NCBI GenBank assembly: GCA_028023455.1 | Contig: JAQFVV010012395.1 | Location: forward strand, 4,028,001-4,092,000 | Source of the DNA: Epiperipatus broadwayi | Lineage: Eukaryota; Onychophora; Udeonychophora; Euonychophora; Peripatidae | Direction: 5' to 3' | Length of the DNA stretch: 64,000 nt | Shown: positions 60,031-64,000 of the stretch, in pieces | How positions within the stretch are numbered: the stretch's first letter is position 1 | Layout of the letters: each line of letters begins with the position of its first letter | The notes under the pieces: generated by a model | The model's database searches: none | The model's input: only the letters and a program-made list of their open reading frames with translations | What the model was told of the DNA's origin: nothing | Program-made: the position numbers and the translations under genes

Positions 60031-60639
60031 CCAGGTCATTATCTCTTATATATATCTCTATTATATGAGGAGCAATTATCTTTTATTTACCATTGTCAAA
60101 CTCACTCCACTCACAACATTGACACCATCCACCTCAGATAAATACAATAATGACTATTACTAATCATGATCAAAACTAGAGATTATCTCCAGCACAGATA
60201 TAAACTTTATTTATTACAGAAAACTGCTAATAATACTATATGCACACACATTATGTCATTTTATACCATAGAACATAAAACATTTTCTTTTTAGATTGCC
60301 TATAAAACTTTCTCAATTTCTACTCTTCATTTTAAATTCTTGCCGATGGTAAATAATCTCCAAGATGATTTTCATGCTGAACCAGTACTCTTTCATTGGT
60401 CACATCACAATCTCTTCCATGTCCTTTTTTCATTTTTTTCATTAATTATCAACAGTAAATTATTACAATTTCAACTATAAATGTCACATTTCCTGCCCTC
60501 ACATCTTTAATACCATTTCCTTTAGATAAATGCATTAATGATTATTACTAAAAAAAAAGAGATTATCATATTCATAGCCCAGATATAAATTTATTCCTAT
60601 GCCTAATTACATGATATCATGCCCTGCATCATTTGTTGC

Positions 60640-60735
60640 AGTGGTAAAGTGACAGACCCTGCAACTCAAGGTTACTTGTGGTATTCAAACTTTTTGTGAA
60701 TTTCTAAGCAATAAATCATTCACTTATTTTTCTGT
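60640..60735 (+). repeat. tRNA-like SINE patch
   Basis: GTTGCAGTGGTAAAGTGACAG (A-box-like), a poor B box (TGGTATTCAAAC), and the AGCAATAAATCATTCA tail of the second SINE family. It lies between array units. Confidence 0.4.
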
Positions 60736-60960
60736 TATTACTATTTTTCTTTATATTATCAATCCAACTTCATCTCTCTTTTTCTACATGTATTCTCATT
60801 TTCTTACAAGTACTTAAAACTTCCATGATGCCACATATTCTTGAGACATTTAAATAAAGATATCTGAAAAATGTAAATGATCTTCAAGATGCATTTTAGG
60901 TTGAGCCAGATTGTAATTTCTTATTGCAGTAGTCTGTGATCTTTTTTTTACTCTAAATCA

Positions 60961-62211
60961 TTCTTTTATTGTCGAGTATTTTGCATCTCATTTGCATATC
61001 AAATAAACAAATCAACAATATAAAGTGATGATTATTGACAAAATTTACATATATAATGTAAAATAATAATAATAATACCACTAACACCATTACTATTAAT
61101 AGTAGTAATAATAGTAGTAATGCTGCTACTACGTTAATATGCATATGAAGATAAAAAGCATGTTATACTTCTTAAAAATCAAACTTAGTTACAAAAAATA
61201 ATGAGCATACTTTGTAGAAAACATTTCATTCTTTTGTGAAATTGATTTAAAAAATACAAAATCTTAAATATATATTATTTAACTATAAACTATATAATAA
61301 TATCCCAAAATGCCTTATAAATAAAGAATCTTTGATAAAAAAATAAGCAGTTATAATGAGTTTGTATGGGGGGGGGGGGTTGTTACTTTAATTTATAAAA
61401 ATTTGATTTAAAAAAAAAAATGAAGCTTGAAATTTAAAAAAAAAAGGATAATTAATGAATAAACATTTTACTAAGCACATTGTTTGTAAAAAGTACAAAC
61501 TTATCAATAAATATATAAAAGTATTTCAATAGCTATATATGTATTTTTTTTTAAATTATAATTTTTTTATTGATGAAGTACTACTTTGCTTGTTATGTAG
61601 CCAGATAATATTCCATAAGTCATGATTCATTAAATTAAAATAAAGCATATAGGGAAAAAAACAATGTACATTGAAGTTTTTTATTGCAGCAAATATCTAG
61701 CCAATAAAATTTTGAATATTTTTTTTTTGCATGACTGTTTTGTTTTTTTAAAGCAACAATTTATAAATTTATTTATTTTCCATAAATGCACTTGAAATTT
61801 TAAAAAAGTAAATAAATAAATGTTCAATCAATTAATGCAGTTTTAATAATGTAAATAATTATTTTTATTTTTTTTTTTTTGCCAAAACTATATTTTTTAA
61901 CTTTACGTTAAAAGTTGCCATTATCTTGAATATGTCAAAAATAAAATTTGAGATTATTGATTTGAAATTGAGAATTAAGTGACATTTTTAATTTATATTT
62001 AATAACCATTAATCATAGGCAATTGATTATTAACTGCAAATGCACAAAAATATTTTTTTTCTCAAAATAATTTACAAGTATGGTGGCTGTATTTTACAAT
62101 TACGATAATCATATTTTTAGCTACAGTAAAATTACATTCATAAAAATTCTAACACAAAATTTGATTGAATGAATATATTATATAAAATCTAATATAATGA
62201 GCATGCTAATT
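60961..62211. other. Nothing assigned; TAA-type microsatellite and G run
   Basis: 61060-61132 has AATAATAATAATA and TAGTAGTAA tracts. A G run lies at 61369-61378. Reading it gives a poly-Leu frame that is not a gene. Confidence 0.5.
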
Positions 62212-62410
62212 ATTCTAATAGTGCCTCACTGATGAGAGTCATTAGTCCAAAACCAGTTTGGGGCTAGCTAGATAGAGATTTTAAATGCTTTCTCTTGTGG
62301 CATTTATTGGAAAGGCTTGTTTAGCTATTAGCACACTCGTTATATTACATTTGTAGTACAAGCTTATTAAGTCACATGATGTGTGACTTGATTTTTTTTA
62401 CTATTATACA
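62212..62410 (+). repeat. Hammerhead repeat monomer
   Basis: Relative of 45404-45618: CTCACTGATGAGAGTC, CTTTCTCTTGTGGCATTTAT, AAGCTTATTAAGTCACATGA, and a TGACTTGATTTTTTTTACTA end. Single unit, about 185 bp. Confidence 0.7.
62223..62265 (+). ncRNA. Hammerhead motif, G12 lost
   Basis: CUGAUGA (62229-62235), then AAAA where GAAA is expected, CCAG and U16.1-U17 (62257-62258). Stem I pairs GCCUCA (62223-62228) with UGGGGC (62259-62264), six pairs including one G-U. The G12-to-A change should abolish cleavage. Confidence 0.6.
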
Positions 62411-62811
62411 AAATTTACATATTTTAAAATTTATTATTAAAGCACTTTGTAACTGTATATGCTCAAAATATGTTTGCAATTATCTGTTGCATTGAATGAA
62501 ACCCCCATATATTTTCTTTTGCTTTTGTAGTCATTAATGATAAAAATTTGCTTTCGAATATGTCATAAATGTGAGCACTGATTGTCTAACAAGAATTTTG
62601 GGTTAATGCATTAAGTGTATTTTAATTCTACAATCAAAACATAATATTGCATGCTGTTTACAATATGAATAAATTCTGTACTGTACATTTTTAGCACTAA
62701 TGTCATCATATTATTTTCAGATGATATAGCTTTAATGAAGTCATTATCCAATGATATCATTCACTTAAAAACAATGTTTAAAAAAAGATTGTGAATGTTT
62801 CAAAAAAGATA
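62411..62811. other. Nothing assigned
   Basis: AT-rich. Confidence 0.4.
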
Positions 62812-62910
62812 TTTTTTTTTATGTGTCAACGCATTGGTCGGGAAGCGAACCCCGGGACAACTGCTTCTAAGGCAGCTGTGCTAACCACTCGGCCACCAAC
62901 GCTTGACTAA
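62812..62910 (-). repeat. tRNA-like SINE, well kept
   Basis: The minus strand reads a near-complete cloverleaf: GCGTTGGTGGCCGAGTGG, anticodon loop CTTAGAA (TAG), CCCGGGGTTCGCTTCCCG, closed by CCAATGC. The acceptor stem is extended by GTCAA/TTGAC, and a T run (62812-62820) is the sense-strand A tail. Although the boxes are good, the tail and family membership make it a SINE rather than a tRNA gene. Confidence 0.75.
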
Positions 62911-63719
62911 AAAAAATTTTTTTTAAATGCTTATTCCTAGGAAATAACTGATATTAATCAAAATAGTGGGTACAAATTAATGATGATTATTATGGCAAAT
63001 CCTCGCATAAAGTTTCATTATATTCCAGAGTAAAGGGATAATAACAATTATATCAATGATTTCCTTGGTATTGTTTTTGCCTACATGAAGTCTTTAAAAC
63101 TGTTTTATAATTTGATACTTTTATGCAAACACAGGATTTCAAATTATGAAGTGCCAATTATCTTAATGGATAATTTATTCACAGAAAGTTTTGTTCATAG
63201 TTATAAGATGAAACAAAAATTGACAAAATAGTTACTGCTAATTTTGTTGTAGTTAAAAACTGTTCAATAGGGATGCCAAGCATTCCATTGTAATTTTATT
63301 TGAATATTTGGAACTTCTTTCTGCTTTCCACATTTCTTTGAATTAATTTTTTAGATTATTGATTGCCAGGAAATAAATTTCTGGATTAATGACAAAAACT
63401 CAGACTAAAACTAATATATTAAATATTAATTGTTAAAATAAATAAAATATAAATCCACCTCTGCGAGTTTATGAATTCATTAAAAAACAAATAACAGATC
63501 ATTGTGCAAATGCATTCATGGTCTATTTAGTACCAGTTATGTCTTTGATATTATCCATTTTATTTAAAAACATGAATGATTACTATTAAATATTTATTAG
63601 GTTAGAAAGTGTCGTATCATTTCTAGTCCAGATATAAATTTAAACTTAGTAAGATTAATATATCTGGGAGGGGGGGGTATTCTCACATGTGAACATCACC
63701 CCTTTTTTTTCTGTTTATG
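62911..63719. other. Nothing assigned
   Basis: AT-rich; near 63600-63660 a piece of the hammerhead-array module (CCAGATATAAATTTA) appears. Confidence 0.4.
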
Positions 63720-64000
63720 TATATTGTGTTTTTTAAAGATATACTTACACTTCCCATTCTATTACACATTCTTGAAAAGATAAATGATCAGGATGCATTT
63801 CATACTGCAGCAGTACTCTTCAGCTGATCAGAATCACAATCTTTTATACACGTCTTCATCATTTATTCATTATTTATCAAATTACTACAATTTGATTTAC
63901 AAGTGTCAAACTTCCTGTATGCACAACTTTGATACCATCCATTTCAGATAATACATTAATAATTATTACTCATAATTTCTTATACAAGAAATTATAATAT
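63720..64000 (-). repeat. Hammerhead repeat unit, runs off the window
   Basis: Same family as 59935-60960: hammerhead at 63785-63831 and the module GATACCATCCATTTCAGATA at 63930. The right end lies outside the window. Confidence 0.7.
63785..63831 (-). ncRNA. Hammerhead ribozyme motif with covarying stem I
   Basis: Core CUGAAGA (63823-63817; one change from CUGAUGA), stem II UACUG-CUG-CAGUA, GAAA (63801-63798), UGCAU and C17 at 63792. Stem I is a seven-pair UGAUCAG/CUGAUCA (63830-63824 with 63791-63785), different in sequence from the CCAA/UUGG of sister copies but still fully paired. Confidence 0.7.

Larger units (their letters stand above)
59935..60960 (-). repeat. Hammerhead repeat array (three units)
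   Basis: Minus-strand units starting near 60060, 60430 and 60930 (sense direction leftwards), each with a hammerhead region and, between them, a shared module (GATACCATCCACCTCAGATAAA-like block at 60125 and 60515; AGATATAAA-TTTAT near 60200 and 60580). The first hammerhead is intact, the second has a ruined core, the third has lost CUGAUGA. Another unit lies at 63720-64000 and an inverted version is FB2 at 3430. Confidence 0.7.

Noticed and set aside
60953-61144. Poly-Leu/Val frame resembling a signal or membrane segment
   Set aside because: Product of TAA/TAG trinucleotide tracts.
62812-62910. Functional tRNA gene
   Set aside because: A-tail, family membership with retroposed copies, and an unlikely anticodon context point to a SINE; a covariance score could still be run.

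Overview
This is an AT-rich, gene-poor stretch of an animal nuclear genome. I find no convincing host gene, rRNA or CRISPR array. The long open frames are simple repeats or pieces of transposable elements, and every element coding region is broken by stops, frameshifts or nested insertions. The element set is Penelope-like elements with a GIY-YIG domain, an RTE-type LINE, Ty3/gypsy LTR retrotransposons, mariner, hAT, tRNA-derived SINEs and hammerhead-bearing repeats. That set suits an invertebrate metazoan. Repeats that join a hammerhead ribozyme to a pol III-like B box recall the schistosome Sm-alpha family, but I cannot fix the phylum from sequence alone.

Layout. 1-1640: decayed Penelope-like element. 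1.7-6.0 kb: a SINE and three hammerhead or fold-back repeats, one with a 13-bp target-site duplication (TSD) on each side of an inverted-repeat body at 2.1 kb and another at 5.7 kb. 7.3-11.6 kb: a long TTC/TTA/TAA microsatellite, TA tracts, a tRNA-Gly-like SINE, an inverted-repeat element holding an RTE 3' end, and more fold-backs. 12-17.7 kb: mostly unassigned, with one SINE bounded by a perfect 14-bp TSD. 17.7-24.7 kb: hammerhead/B-box repeats, a diverged duplicated segment, a 159-bp tandem dimer with a hammerhead-like core, and a fold-back. 25.5 kb: minisatellite.

26.2-35.6 kb is a minus-strand Ty3/gypsy element with two LTRs. Its right LTR is split by an RTE copy, which is itself split by a hAT-like element; the left LTR carries about 2 kb of unidentified extra DNA. 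39.0 kb: fold-back with a hammerhead in its centre and 14-bp TSDs. 41.1-42.0 kb: second, different Penelope-like element. 45.2-47.7 kb: plus-strand RTE copy interrupted by a hammerhead repeat. 49.9-50.8 kb: LINE 3' fragment. 51.5-55.0 kb: second gypsy element. 55.6-57.0 kb: RTE fragment split by a mariner at a TA. 58.1-59.3 kb: a 99-bp in-frame repeat and a LINE reverse-transcriptase fragment with a tRNA SINE inserted in its motif B. 59.9-64.0 kb: hammerhead repeat array, a hammerhead monomer and another SINE.

The most notable system is the hammerhead set. At least a dozen copies of the CUGAUGA/GAAA core fall in several sequence families. Stem III is reduced to a short self-complementary palindrome in nearly all of them (AUGCAU, UACGUA, ACGU, ACUAGU, ACAUGU), which suggests ribozymes that cleave as dimers. 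Many sit in head-to-head inverted dimers with 13-14 bp TSDs, so they moved as units by reverse transcription. Penelope-like elements, known carriers of hammerheads, are in the same window and are a plausible enzyme source.
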